In this document: piece after piece, positions 17,301 through 25,543 of the stretch
Position numbering within the stretch: position 1 is the stretch's first letter
Layout: each line of letters starts with the position of its first letter
Assembly: GCA_964606895.1 (NCBI GenBank)
Contig: CAZSHX010000044.1
Coordinates: forward strand, 1-38,445
Origin: CAZSHX01 sp964606895
GTDB lineage: Bacteria; Bacteroidota; Ignavibacteria; Kapaibacteriales; UBA2268
Reading direction: 5' to 3'
Length of the DNA: 38,445 bases
Position numbers and translations under genes: made by a program
Notes under the pieces: generated by a model
Database searches by the model: none
What the model was told of the DNA's origin: nothing
The model's input: only the letters and a program-made list of their open reading frames with translations

Positions 17301-17920
17301 TCGGCATGGTGAACTTCATGGCTTTGGAAGAATATGAATCGCAAAACCAACGACTTGAATTTTATCAGGCACAGGTGAAAGACCTTGTTGACTCCGAAAA
17401 AACATTGCAGGAAACTATCGAAGAAATCAACCAGACTGCCGAAGAAAAATTCAAAACTACTTTCGAATCTGTGAACCTGAATTTCCAGTTCCTTTTCCGT
17501 AAACTTTTCAATGAACTGGGTGAATCTGAACTTAAACTCATTGGTGACAACTGGTTAGAGTCCGACATCGAAATAATGGCAAAACCTCCGGGCAAGAAAC
17601 CACACTCAATTGAAATGCTTTCAGGCGGAGAAAAAACTTTGACTTCCATTGCACTTCTTTTCGGTATTTACATGGTTAAGCCAAGTCCGTTTTGTATCCT
17701 GGATGAAGTGGACGCACCACTCGACGATGCTAATATTGATAAATTTCTGAATATGATTCGTGATTTCAGCAATAACACTCAATTCATGATTGTCACCCAC
17801 AACAAACGGACAATGGAATTCGCAGATACTCTCTACGGAGTGACCATGCAGGAAGAAGGGATTTCGAAAATCGTTTCTGTCCGCCTTTCTCCAACTTTGT
17901 ATGATGAAACAATAGTGTAG
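14375..17920 (+). CDS. smc: Chromosome segregation protein SMC
   Basis: 1181-aa structural-maintenance-of-chromosomes ATPase, of normal length. It condenses and resolves replicated chromosomes as a dimer with ScpA/ScpB. The N-terminal head has Walker A 'GPNGCGKT' (residues 31-38). Two long coiled-coil arms flank a hinge at about 500-660 ('VGADEQYRIAVEAALGD', 'GRTILVSNLETA', 'GGSVSTREGL'). The C-terminal head has the signature 'LSGGEKT' (1082-1088) and Walker B 'CILDEVDAPLDDAN' with D1110/E1111. All catalytic motifs are intact. The start gives the family-typical 'MYLSALEVVGFKSFAQKT'. scpA and scpB are not nearby. No terminator is evident downstream. Confidence 0.97.
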   Translation: MYLSALEVVGFKSFAQKTNFKFTPGITAIVGPNGCGKTNVVDAIRWVLGEQKSAILRSEVMENVIFNGTSNRRALGMAEVSMTIKNNKNLLPTEYSEVAITRRLFRDGESQYLLNNTQCRLKDIVDLFMDTGVGADSYSVIELKMIEAILSGKPEERRHLLEEAAGVTKYKVRRKEASKKLAAIQNDLMRVQDIVSEVDKNVASLARQAAKTRKYNKLSAQLKELELAILTHDYISSLKELEKFSVNLEALQIEKVAKEKEIDDSELQLTELEKQLYKVDDEFQKAAEKENAINSIIAEKNKQLAVTDERIISLTANQERIKNEISDSRKNIENYISTIESSTKNIAVFSEEMQASAQLFAEQKDLLDSKRRTVSDLREDLNSTNENLINIQNHVNTLKANQKKNDLRKTIINDRIDADNSTIEKTLSSISEIDINFSKLLENQKALKAEIESIELKIAEQTQKQTNLQEKASALQEQISLRKIDLSGKNASLEFLKGLIDTNETSKFLIKSSDWIPSSEKITLAESVGADEQYRIAVEAALGDTAHLFVVNKRDEAFMAFDVLKKDKKGKASFICRENIPDKSAPESIEINDNIFGWASEIVRTDDKLRNALRLILGRTILVSNLETAVESIDSGIADYAVTLLGEIASRDGIIRGGSVSTREGLTVGKKERITNLEKEISRIKDEISGFETTLSETKNEMALINLPALNASYRNQQNALNQNGQNSSQLKYKKESLQNSIALVQQNMARFHEELAEINSEVTKFDTEIEEHESSVNKAKEVFRVQQNELAGAEKDFASIQEHSRKVELNVVRLKTEIVNLEKEIERLRQSRDFTEKKINSLDVEYNSNFKTIDDLANTVKITKEELALVQLDFDKAKSEREFLHLNKTSLEEQITQYTADLSAKRKAFEKFVESIHQYDLQTSEIKGKIKNIIERTRENHDTELDLIEILPAEEFSYQDTKTAVTEIKDRLMALGMVNFMALEEYESQNQRLEFYQAQVKDLVDSEKTLQETIEEINQTAEEKFKTTFESVNLNFQFLFRKLFNELGESELKLIGDNWLESDIEIMAKPPGKKPHSIEMLSGGEKTLTSIALLFGIYMVKPSPFCILDEVDAPLDDANIDKFLNMIRDFSNNTQFMIVTHNKRTMEFADTLYGVTMQEEGISKIVSVRLSPTLYDETIV

Positions 17921-18450
17921 AGTTGGCTTAATATCTTAAAGTCTGTTAATAAAGTAAAAAATTGCATTTATTTTCTGAATATGAAAGAATTGACTAAAAT
18001 CAATTAGTGTAATAACCCTATTCTTCAGCGTGAGAACATTGATAAAGGATTAAACCTGCATTAACAGCAGACTATCACAAGTGCAACAACACGAATTTAA
18101 CAGATACTAATTTTTTTTTGGATTTAATGAAATTTTTTTGGATTTAATGAAATTTTTTTGGATTTAATGAAATTTTATGTGTAAATTGCATTTGTAAAAA
18201 AACTGTTGCTAAAATAACGATTTAAAAATCAATTTTTAAACAAAAACAGGAGAAAATGCCTATGAAACTTTGGTGAATGTCGGACTTGAAAAAATCAATC
18301 TGACTGCAACGTAATTGCATCACGGGGCATAATAAATAGCACAGCCGGAAAGCAAGCCCTCCGGCTGAACAAGTGATAAATCACATCACAATTCACTGAA
18401 GTGCGATTTATCGAATGCAAAATTAATGATTTTTTCTGAAAGGAAAAACA
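17921..18450. other. Intergenic region with tandem repeat and structured leader
   Basis: Holds the 20-bp tandem repeat (18114-18172) and, further right, two stems: AGCCGGA/TCCGGCT (18343-18366) and an imperfect pair GTGATAAATCACAT / GTGCGATTTATCG (about 18372-18416). These could fold in the 5' leader of the Cys-rich gene. A short open stretch around 18250-18313 reads '..ENAYETLVNVGLEKINLTAT' and may be a gene scrap; it has no start and was not recognised. Confidence 0.4.
18114..18172. repeat. Three tandem copies of a 20-bp unit
   Basis: TTTTTTTGGATTTAATGAAA is repeated three times head to tail without a mismatch, preceded by extra T residues and followed by a diverged fourth start (TTTTATG). 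The unit length is not a multiple of 3, and no frame runs through it. Confidence 0.85.
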
Positions 18451-19170
18451 ATGAAAAAGTTTATTTTACTTTGCGTCATTTTATCAATTACTGCTATAAG
18501 CAGTATGAGCATCAAAGCAACTTGCCCGGACGATAACGGTTGTGCACCAACATGGAATAGTAACACTTTTCCTTTCTCCCCATTATGGGCTCCGCTGTGT
18601 ACTGTTCAGTTAATGTATGAAACCAGAATGTGCAACGGGAAAATGCAAATAAGGTTTGTAGCGTTAGCTTGGGATTCAACTGATTCGAATTGTAATCTTG
18701 TTTCTCAAAATATTATGCCTTATGGTATAGATAATCCCCCAGACCCTATTGCTCTAGGACAACTGTTACAAAGGGGCTATAATCTACTTGTATATCCCAT
18801 ATTTGAAGACCTTTTTCCAAGTAGTGGAATTCTTTATCATTGCCCAAGTAAATTCAAATTTGAAGAAGCTCAGCCGGGATGGTGTGTGTCATGGTGCGGA
18901 TCATGGAAATTAGATAATCAGGGAATGCACTATAAATTTACTGCTGTTCAATGTGAAGAGAATGGTTGTTGCATTGTTATTCATGAAATGTGCTGGCAAG
19001 AGTCTGTACCGCCTACAGTACCCCCAACTTATACTATGGAGGATACTAAATCTAAAGTTAGTAATCAAACTTCATGTATTAATCAACAATTGCCGCAATG
19101 CAACTACGGTCAAGGCTGGATTCCTATTCCGCAAACTAATTGCGATGCTAAATGCGACTATTTTTATTAA
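18451..19170 (+). CDS. Exported cysteine-rich protein, unrecognised
   Basis: 239-aa protein with a clear signal peptide (MKKFILLCVILSITAISSMS), preceded by AGGAAAAA. The mature part has 16 cysteines spread over its full length, including a CC pair, 'WCVSWCGSW', and a C-terminal 'CNYGQGW...NCDAKCDYFY'. It is also rich in Trp, Pro and Tyr. The even number and the export signal suggest disulfide-bonded folding outside the cytoplasm. No CxxCH haem motif is present, and no T9SS tail was recognised, unlike its neighbours. The family is unknown. It is followed 20 nt later by a small T9SS cargo gene and may be co-transcribed with it. Confidence 0.65.
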   Translation: MKKFILLCVILSITAISSMSIKATCPDDNGCAPTWNSNTFPFSPLWAPLCTVQLMYETRMCNGKMQIRFVALAWDSTDSNCNLVSQNIMPYGIDNPPDPIALGQLLQRGYNLLVYPIFEDLFPSSGILYHCPSKFKFEEAQPGWCVSWCGSWKLDNQGMHYKFTAVQCEENGCCIVIHEMCWQESVPPTVPPTYTMEDTKSKVSNQTSCINQQLPQCNYGQGWIPIPQTNCDAKCDYFY

Positions 19171-19190
19171 CATTAATTAGGAATTTCGCT

Positions 19191-19814
19191 ATGAAAATCA
19201 TAATATTAAGAACAATCCTGTTTCTTTTTTTATTGCTTTTTGGCTTTAAAGAGAATTTTTCAATAGAAAACAAAAATACAGTAATTAATAACTCAATTAA
19301 AATAGCATTGAAGGATTATGACGGAAAAAAATACATTTCCGAAAATAGTGGTAGAACTTGGATTGAAAAATCAAGGGATAACAGCCTTAGTGTAACATTG
19401 AAAAGCGGGAACAAGAATTATTTATCTAATGACAGAGGTAAAACTTGGATTCAGATTGTAAACCCGAATAATAAAATTGTGAACCTTCTTGATAGAGGAA
19501 GAAAGTATCGTTCTGCAGATATGGGTAAGAGTTGGATAGAAATAATTGATGAAAATAATTACTTGGTTGACAAAATTCAAATTTATCCAAATCCGGCTAA
19601 GGTCAAAGCAACTGTCATTTTTAAAGATAAGGTATCAGACTACTTTAGCATTCAGCTTTTTGATACTTATGGCCGAAACATTTTAACTGCTTTTCAGATA
19701 GAAGATGAAAACTCATTATCAATTGATGTCAGTTCTTTAATTTCCGGGAATTATGTATTAAAATTTCATAATTCCAGTAATGATTTTGCTACAACAATTG
19801 TTGTAGTTCGTTGA
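19191..19814 (+). CDS. Small T9SS-exported Asp-box repeat protein
   Basis: 207-aa protein from the ATG at 19191, which opens a signal peptide (MKIIILRTILFLFLLLFGF). An in-frame start 39 nt earlier would overlap the previous gene and is not preferred. The mature N-half has three short repeats spaced about 25-30 residues apart: 'KYISENSGRTWIE', 'NYLSNDRGKTWIQ' and 'KYRSADMGKSWIE'. These are Asp-box-like but too few for a full propeller. The rest is a T9SS domain beginning 'IQIYPNPAKVKATVIF'. Function unknown. It may pair with the Cys-rich protein just upstream. Confidence 0.7.
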   Translation: MKIIILRTILFLFLLLFGFKENFSIENKNTVINNSIKIALKDYDGKKYISENSGRTWIEKSRDNSLSVTLKSGNKNYLSNDRGKTWIQIVNPNNKIVNLLDRGRKYRSADMGKSWIEIIDENNYLVDKIQIYPNPAKVKATVIFKDKVSDYFSIQLFDTYGRNILTAFQIEDENSLSIDVSSLISGNYVLKFHNSSNDFATTIVVVR

Positions 19815-19824
19815 TGTTTATTTT

Positions 19825-19859
19825 GTATGCTGTCAGGAAATTTTATCCTGTAAGCATAC
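19825..19859 (+). terminator. Hairpin between two exported-protein genes, possible terminator
   Basis: GTATGCT...AGCATAC (outer 7 bp) and CAGGA...TCCTG (inner 5 bp) form a two-part stem around an ATTTTA-rich loop, just after the stop at 19814. The tail ('tggattttataagg') is a poor U-tract, so it may act as an attenuator or 3'-end stabiliser instead. Confidence 0.4.
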
Positions 19860-19901
19860 TGGATTTTATAAGGTACAATTAATTTAACGTTGGGAAACTT
19901 A

Positions 19902-21881
19902 ATGATGGAAAAGCTTTGTAAAGTAGTCGTGATATTTTTATTTATTTCCTTAGATTTAACTTTTTCTCAAACTATTCTTTGGGAAAAAGAGATGAAAAAT
20001 GATCCGATATTCCATCCCAGTATTTATACTAAAGTAATTGAAGACAATAGTTATAACTATGTTTGCACAGTAAGAGACCATTTTTATAGTCATTTGACAC
20101 TGGCTAAGTTCAATCAAAAAGGGGACAGTGTATTTCTTAAAAATTATTATTTCAATTATGCAACTGCTAATTTCAATATTTCTCTAACGAACGAGGGAAA
20201 TTACCACATTTGCAATTCAATTTATAAAGACACTGCTTTTCAACATACTTACAGCCCTGTAAGATATCCTCAGATTTTGATTACTGATACAAACGGCAAT
20301 CTGAAATCAGAAAAATATAACTATGGTATAATGGGAACAGATGAAAATTATAATGAAGAATCTGTTTTCGAATGTTTGCCAGGTTACATCACACTTTACT
20401 CAGTATCAAAAAATAAAGAAATTTATGCCGCTATTATGAGAGACCAACTTGAAAATAATGGTGTTGCATATAATGTAGTTATTAAAAAGTACAATTCAAG
20501 TTGCTCTCTTGTCTGGAGAATGGGATTTGATACATGTTATTACCAGCAGGGTCTGGGTTATTGGCTAAGTGGGTTCTTAGCATTAAACGACAGTCAATTT
20601 ATCGCTCTCGTTTATCATTACAATATAAAAGATGGAACAGAAAAAAAACAGGATTTTTTATTGAAAATAGATACAAACGGAAAATTATTATGGAAAAAAA
20701 AGATAATTCTGCCCGAGCACGGGACATCAACATTTAAAATAATGCTCTGTGGCGACGGTAGTTATTTTATCTCCGACAATTATTCAAGCGATAGATTGAA
20801 TAGATTTTATATTAAATTGGATCCAAACGGTGATAATATATTAATTCAGAAATCAATTAAATCTAAATTAGAATTCACGATAAATAAAACTATTGAATTG
20901 TCGGACGGAAGCTTTGTTGAGGCAGGTCAAATCAAGATAAATAATAATGATTATGAATCATTCGTAAGAAAATTGGATAGAAATTTCGATGTTCTATGGG
21001 AATTCAATACTACTTCCGGTAAATTTGGTTCTATTGATGATATTATAGAAACTAAAGATGGTAATTTGGTTTTAAGCGGACGCACCAACCTTTTAGGTGC
21101 TTCTTTTAATAATCTGTATTTACTCAAACTTAAGGATACAACTTTAAATATTATTTATCCCTTAATAATAGGTTCAAATAGTGTTTGCAGAGGTGATACT
21201 CTTGCATATTCTACAAAATATGATGCAAATTCAAAAATATTTTGGAATGTAGAAAATGGAAATCTTATCAAAAATTATGGTGACACATTAGTCAAAATAT
21301 TTTGGAATAATGTCGGGACGGGCAGAATTTTCGTTTCCAAAAATAGTATTCATACTGATAGAAAAGACACTACAAGCTTTAACATTAATGTTAACGAACT
21401 GCCGCAGAAACCAAGCATCGTTTTTAAGGAAGATACCTTATTTTCAAGTAGTGCATCAGGAAATCAGTGGTACAAAAATGGGGAATTGATTTTTGGAGCA
21501 ACTGCTCATTATTTCATGCCAATAGATTCAGGTATTTATTCAGTTCAAGTTTCAATAAGTGGTTGTTCATCAGAAATGTCAGATAATTTTTCAATTGATG
21601 CATTGAGTGTCGAAGAAAACAGTATTCTATCATCACTGATTCTTTCCCCTAATCCTGTTCATGATTTTCTTGAAATAACTGTAGGGTCACGGCATGCCGT
21701 GACCGACATTCGCATCTTCAATGTTTTTGGAGAAGAAATCCTGAAATCTTCTGATTTAAATAATTCACAATTTTCATTTCCCAATTCTCAATTTAGAATT
21801 GATGTCTCTGGTTTGCCATCGGGAGTATATTTTGTTAGGATAGGGGATAAAGTCGGGAAGTTTTTGAAAATAATGAATTGA
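19902..21881 (+). CDS. Large T9SS-exported beta-rich protein
   Basis: About 660-aa protein with a signal peptide after tandem ATG codons (19902 or 19905): 'MMEKLCKVVVIFLFISLDLT', then 'FSQT'. The body (about 25-420) is a series of beta-strand repeats of the 'LKIDTNGKLLWKKKI', 'KLDPNGDNILIQK', 'RKLDRNFDVLWEF' and 'ETKDGNLVLSGRT' type, propeller-like and common in secreted proteins of this group. Then follow a PKD/Ig-like stretch ('GSNSVCRGDTLAYSTKYDA', 'NQWYKNGELIFGATAHYF') and a T9SS domain ('LSPNPVHDFLEITV' to 'GKFLKIMN'). Its sorting domain is close to that of the gene at 8384. No enzymatic motif seen; adhesion or a structural surface role is possible. Confidence 0.7.
   Translation: MMEKLCKVVVIFLFISLDLTFSQTILWEKEMKNDPIFHPSIYTKVIEDNSYNYVCTVRDHFYSHLTLAKFNQKGDSVFLKNYYFNYATANFNISLTNEGNYHICNSIYKDTAFQHTYSPVRYPQILITDTNGNLKSEKYNYGIMGTDENYNEESVFECLPGYITLYSVSKNKEIYAAIMRDQLENNGVAYNVVIKKYNSSCSLVWRMGFDTCYYQQGLGYWLSGFLALNDSQFIALVYHYNIKDGTEKKQDFLLKIDTNGKLLWKKKIILPEHGTSTFKIMLCGDGSYFISDNYSSDRLNRFYIKLDPNGDNILIQKSIKSKLEFTINKTIELSDGSFVEAGQIKINNNDYESFVRKLDRNFDVLWEFNTTSGKFGSIDDIIETKDGNLVLSGRTNLLGASFNNLYLLKLKDTTLNIIYPLIIGSNSVCRGDTLAYSTKYDANSKIFWNVENGNLIKNYGDTLVKIFWNNVGTGRIFVSKNSIHTDRKDTTSFNINVNELPQKPSIVFKEDTLFSSSASGNQWYKNGELIFGATAHYFMPIDSGIYSVQVSISGCSSEMSDNFSIDALSVEENSILSSLILSPNPVHDFLEITVGSRHAVTDIRIFNVFGEEILKSSDLNNSQFSFPNSQFRIDVSGLPSGVYFVRIGDKVGKFLKIMN
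21685..21704. repeat. Perfect 20-bp palindrome inside the sorting-domain coding sequence
   Basis: GGTCACGGCATGCCGTGACC, with the same GGCATGCC core and at the same protein position ('VG.RHA') as the palindrome at 9557-9583 in another gene. It is in frame and read as 'GSRHAVT'. Confidence 0.75.
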
Positions 21882-22253
21882 AAAAATTGAGGATCTATTT
21901 GTACCATCGGTGACTGTTGATATTGAAAAAATCTAAATATTTTTCTTTTAAGTTAAAAATTCCAACAATTATTTGTTGAGCTACCATCATGCTGTCCGTA
22001 TTAAAAAATGAGAACATCTGCTTTATCAACAAACTCTTTCCTTTCACATCCATAATTTTTACAAAAATTAGTTCAGTATCAATAATATTTTTATAACCAA
22101 GAAAATCTTGCAAAAATTGTTTTTTTTCATTTATATTTGTAAAATGAATGTTTGAATCCGATTTTTTGATTTAAAAATCTCGGAGGTAAATGTAATTTAG
22201 ATTTATAATATTGAAATAATTAATATTAATATATATATCTTAGGTATGAATTT
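21882..22253. other. Intergenic region with weak promoter and a doubtful minus-strand frame
   Basis: A minus-strand frame (21895-22113, open back to about 22160 without an ATG) reads like soluble protein ('DVKGKSLLIKQMFSFFNTDS') but has no RBS, no ATG start and no recognised family. It may be a gene scrap. On the plus strand, TTG (22108-22110), 21 nt and TATATTTG (22132-22139) resemble a Bacteroidota-type promoter about 115 nt before the cytochrome ATG. Confidence 0.3.
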
Positions 22254-23669
22254 ATGAAAAAATACTTTTACTTTTTTATCATCTCGATAGCATTAATTTG
22301 CTTCTTTTCGCTTGTTAACAGCAAACCTGTTGAAGTGGAAGTTGCCGACGGCGAATATCTCGTTATTGCATGGAATGACCTTGGAATGCATTGCTCCAAT
22401 AAAGATTTCAGTACCATGGCTGTTCTTCCTCCTTACAACAATCTTAAAGCACAGGTTATCAAGCGCGGTGCAGGAGGAATTTATCCGGAAATAGTAACCA
22501 CCGGTGTTAAAGTCACCTATGAAATACCCGGAAATACCTATTCCGTTGGTAAAACTAACTTTTGGGATTTCGCATTTAAACTTTTCAATGTTACCCTTGC
22601 ACCAAATGTCGGACTCAAAGGTGCCGGACTCACCGGTGAAATGACTTTCGATGCCGCTTCGGGCGACCATTACAAAATTGAAGGTATTCCGGTTACTCCC
22701 TATACCGATGCCGACCTTACAAACGAAGACCCATACCAGCTTGCACTTGTCAAAGTTTTTGACTTGAACGGTAAGCTTCTTGCGTCTACTCGTCCTGTTA
22801 TTCCGGTATCTAATGAAATAAGCTGTGTAAGTAGCGGATGCCACAATAGCGAGCAGGAAATACTGAATAATCATCCTGATGAATTAGATCCCACAAAAAA
22901 ACCTATTCTTTGTGCTTCCTGCCATGGTTCCAATGCCCTTGGGACTGTAACTAAAGGAGAAGCAGGTGCATTTTCGATGAGAATTCACAGCAAGCACTCA
23001 AGCATTACAAATGATTGCTACAAATGCCATCCCGGACCCAAAACAAAATGTTTCCGCGATGCGATGTTTTCTTTGGGTAAAGTCTGCTCGGACTGCCACG
23101 GCACAATGAGCCAGATTGCAAGTACAGTAAACCAAGGCAGAAGACCATGGCTTGATGAACCATCATGCGATAAATCAGGTTGCCACACCGTTAAATATGC
23201 CGTGAATACAGGCAAGCTTTACAGAGAATCACGCGGACACGGCGGAATGTTCTGCAGTGCCTGCCACGGCTCGCCCCATGCAATCTATACTTCCGTAAAC
23301 CCAAGAGATAATCAGCAAATGATTGATTTACAGGGACACAGCGGAAAATTGAATGAATGTTGGGTATGCCACGGACTCACACCAGCTGGGAACGGTCCTC
23401 ATGGATTCAGACCTGCCGCCGTCAATGATGAAAAAGATAATAACGGAATTGAAATATATCCGAATCCGGTCAGTGATTTTATTTATATCAAAAATCCCGA
23501 TAGTCAAAACCAGATTGAAATCTACTCGTTTAACGGCAGTAAAATGAAATTGGGGAATCCGAAATATAATTCCGATTTCACAGAAGCTAAATTCAATATC
23601 TCCGAACTTCCCAAGGGAATTTACATTATTAAAATCGGCACAAGAACTTCAAAGTTCGTAAAGCTTTAA
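22254..23669 (+). CDS. T9SS-exported multihaem cytochrome c
   Basis: 471-aa exported protein. Signal peptide about 1-23. A beta-rich N-terminal domain has the conspicuous 'WNDLGMHC' block (about 40-47). The haem-binding half carries seven attachment motifs: CX4CH at 191 (CVSSGCH), CXXCH at 220 (CASCH), 255 (CYKCH) and 278 (CSDCH), CX4CH at 305 (CDKSGCH), and CXXCH at 334 (CSACH) and 369 (CWVCH). A T9SS domain starts about 397 ('IEIYPNPVSDFIYI'). Scattered His residues could serve as distal ligands. Inferred role: extracellular electron transfer or a surface redox enzyme. The sorting domain sends it through the outer membrane, unlike porin-cytochrome conduits. Haem maturation would occur in the periplasm first. 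A strong terminator follows. No quinol dehydrogenase or partner cytochrome is adjacent. Confidence 0.85.
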   Translation: MKKYFYFFIISIALICFFSLVNSKPVEVEVADGEYLVIAWNDLGMHCSNKDFSTMAVLPPYNNLKAQVIKRGAGGIYPEIVTTGVKVTYEIPGNTYSVGKTNFWDFAFKLFNVTLAPNVGLKGAGLTGEMTFDAASGDHYKIEGIPVTPYTDADLTNEDPYQLALVKVFDLNGKLLASTRPVIPVSNEISCVSSGCHNSEQEILNNHPDELDPTKKPILCASCHGSNALGTVTKGEAGAFSMRIHSKHSSITNDCYKCHPGPKTKCFRDAMFSLGKVCSDCHGTMSQIASTVNQGRRPWLDEPSCDKSGCHTVKYAVNTGKLYRESRGHGGMFCSACHGSPHAIYTSVNPRDNQQMIDLQGHSGKLNECWVCHGLTPAGNGPHGFRPAAVNDEKDNNGIEIYPNPVSDFIYIKNPDSQNQIEIYSFNGSKMKLGNPKYNSDFTEAKFNISELPKGIYIIKIGTRTSKFVKL

Positions 23670-23696
23670 TAAATTAGAGAATTTGTTGTATAGAAT

Positions 23697-23731
23697 AAAG
23701 GATAGGTTTTTTTGAACTTATCCTTTTTTTT
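23697..23731 (+). terminator. Rho-independent terminator of the cytochrome gene
   Basis: AAAGGATA (23697-23704), a loop, TATCCTTT (23719-23726), then a T run, 28 nt past the stop. Confidence 0.8.
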
Positions 23732-24010
23732 ATTCTTTGGAAGAGAGCTATCTTCTTACCATTCATCTTGTCTGAATTGTATAAATATATTATGCATTTC
23801 AGGATAAAGAAAATTTCAAATCTTGTTACTTTCGGTTTCCCTTCAGCATGTCTGAATAACGGATTAAACGGATTTCGGGATTAAGTGGATCTAAGATAAG
23901 AAACTCTTGAAAAATCCGTGTAATCCTTTAATCCTAAGAATCCTAATTCTGACTTTTGCTTGATTTTAGGATTAACATGATAAAGATTATTTCTTTCCTA
24001 AAATCCCCGA
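23732..24010. other. Intergenic region with a short dispersed repeat
   Basis: No gene. Positions 23851-23882 (tctgaataacggattaaacg...) match 37995-38027 almost base for base and are followed by related 'aatccgtgtaatcctttaatcc' phrases. The dispersed repeat copy C follows at 24011. Confidence 0.45.
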
Positions 24011-24255
24011 ATTGCATTGAATCATAAAAGAAAACGATATAAAAGATGCAATGCAATTATCATCTAACATATTGATATTCATTCAATTAACGAAGTTCTA
24101 CCCATTGCATCTTTGAATGCAAAATGATGCAAAGATGCAATTCTTACCTCCCCATACATGATTGTCGGGGTGAGTTTGACTAAATATCAAAGAACGATCA
24201 CATAAGAAATAAACGAAAATAAAGATTATTTATTGCTATAGAAATGAGGTAAAAA
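24011..24255. repeat. Dispersed intergenic repeat, copy C (full form)
   Basis: Matches copy B (7941-8185) in order and length: the 'attgcattga' start, an 'aacatattgatatt' block, the 'catctttgaatgcaaaatgatgcaaagatgcaattcttacc' region, 'cggggtgag', and the tail 'gattatttattgctat'. It ends 20 nt from the 3' end of the convergent gene at 24275. Confidence 0.65.
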
Positions 24256-24274
24256 TATTGTAATATTTTTTACC

Positions 24275-25525
24275 TCACTTTATTATTATGACTTGTTTTG
24301 TAAATAGTTTGCCGTCAATCGTCAAATTAAAAAACAAAGTTCCACTCGGCAAGTTTGAGGTATTGATTGTGGTATTGAAAGAGTTTGAGTTTATATTCAA
24401 ATAATCCTTTAACATAATCATTTTACCTGTCAAATCCACAATTCTTAGGTTAATATTCAAAATATTTTCTTTTTGAATATTCATTGAAACTTGATTCACA
24501 GTAGGATTAGGAACGATGTTAATTACAGGTTGAATACCCCCATTATCATTAACTGAAACAATTTTTGCATAGTCAAAAGCGTAAGTTCTACCGTTTGCAA
24601 TAACAATTAGAATATTATTTAATTTAGAAAAAGCAACTAAACCGGGTCCTTTACCAAAAACTGCATTATAATAACTAAAATTTTGTTTAAGAGTAATAAA
24701 ATCCCAGAATTTTATTTCATTATCTGTTGCTGTGATTATTTCATTGTCTCTTTCATTAAAGCAAAAATCACGATGAAATCCATATAAGGTTTTTATTAAT
24801 TTCCCACTTCCATCATAGAATTTGATTCTACCGCTATCAATCGCGGCAAGAATACCGGTACTTGAATATTTTAATTTAAAATCTGTTGATGCAAAATCTC
24901 CTATAATTTTTTTTCTTTCCAAGTTAATGATTTTATTAAATTTTCCAAATAGCTGAGCCTTATAAAGTTCTGTTCCACAAAATGCGATATTACTATCAAT
25001 GGGAGAAACAGAAAAATCATCCATCCATATATCATCTTTATTTGGACTAAAAAGATAGGTGAACTTTGATATTAAGGAGTCAGTATTAACATCATATTTA
25101 TTAATAAATATCCCTGCGACACTTAAGTTTGCGGTTATAAAATAATTATCATCAAATGAAAAATCAAAAAATAGACTTTGTATCTTGCTAATTCTTATGG
25201 TATCGAAGGTTTCAGTATTAATAAATATAATTCCTTTTGAAGTAGGAAATCCAAAAATTTTACCGTTATGGGAAAATTTTTTACTTGAAATACCAACAAT
25301 ATTACTATAAATTCTCATTATTTCTCCAGAAGATGATTTAATCAGGTATGTGTCATCATCTTGTGAATTTGCAGTTACAGCTAACAAGGTTTCAGTTGAG
25401 TTAAAGAATACTTTGTCACCCCAAGCTCCATTCTGCCAAAGAATATCCTCATCGGCAAATACATTCTTCCCGGAAAGTAGCGATAGCAACCCAACGACTG
25501 TCAAAAAAAACAATTTTAACTTCAT
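24275..25525 (-). CDS. T9SS-exported WD/beta-propeller-like protein
   Basis: 416-aa exported protein with a signal peptide (MKLKLFFLTVVGLLSLLSGK). The body looks like a seven-strand-set propeller with WD40-like phrasing ('FFNSTETLLAVTANSQDD', 'KFSHNGKIFGFPTSKGIIFI', 'GFHRDFCFNERDNEIITATD', 'NEIKFWDFITLKQ'). A T9SS domain runs from about residue 335 ('INIVPNPTVNQVSMNI') to 'KQVIIIK'. It stands alone on the minus strand, with 244 nt and a hairpin between it and the next gene upstream. No catalytic motif; function unknown. Confidence 0.7.
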   Translation of the reverse strand: MKLKLFFLTVVGLLSLLSGKNVFADEDILWQNGAWGDKVFFNSTETLLAVTANSQDDDTYLIKSSSGEIMRIYSNIVGISSKKFSHNGKIFGFPTSKGIIFINTETFDTIRISKIQSLFFDFSFDDNYFITANLSVAGIFINKYDVNTDSLISKFTYLFSPNKDDIWMDDFSVSPIDSNIAFCGTELYKAQLFGKFNKIINLERKKIIGDFASTDFKLKYSSTGILAAIDSGRIKFYDGSGKLIKTLYGFHRDFCFNERDNEIITATDNEIKFWDFITLKQNFSYYNAVFGKGPGLVAFSKLNNILIVIANGRTYAFDYAKIVSVNDNGGIQPVINIVPNPTVNQVSMNIQKENILNINLRIVDLTGKMIMLKDYLNINSNSFNTTINTSNLPSGTLFFNLTIDGKLFTKQVIIIK

Positions 25526-25543
25526 AATCCGATTCCAATAAAT

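Noticed and set aside
21895..22113. Minus-strand 72-codon frame ('..DVKGKSLLIKQMFSFFNTDS..')
   Set aside because: Protein-like composition, but it starts only at TTG, has no RBS, sits inside a gap and matches nothing recognised. Kept as a remark under the intergenic entry.
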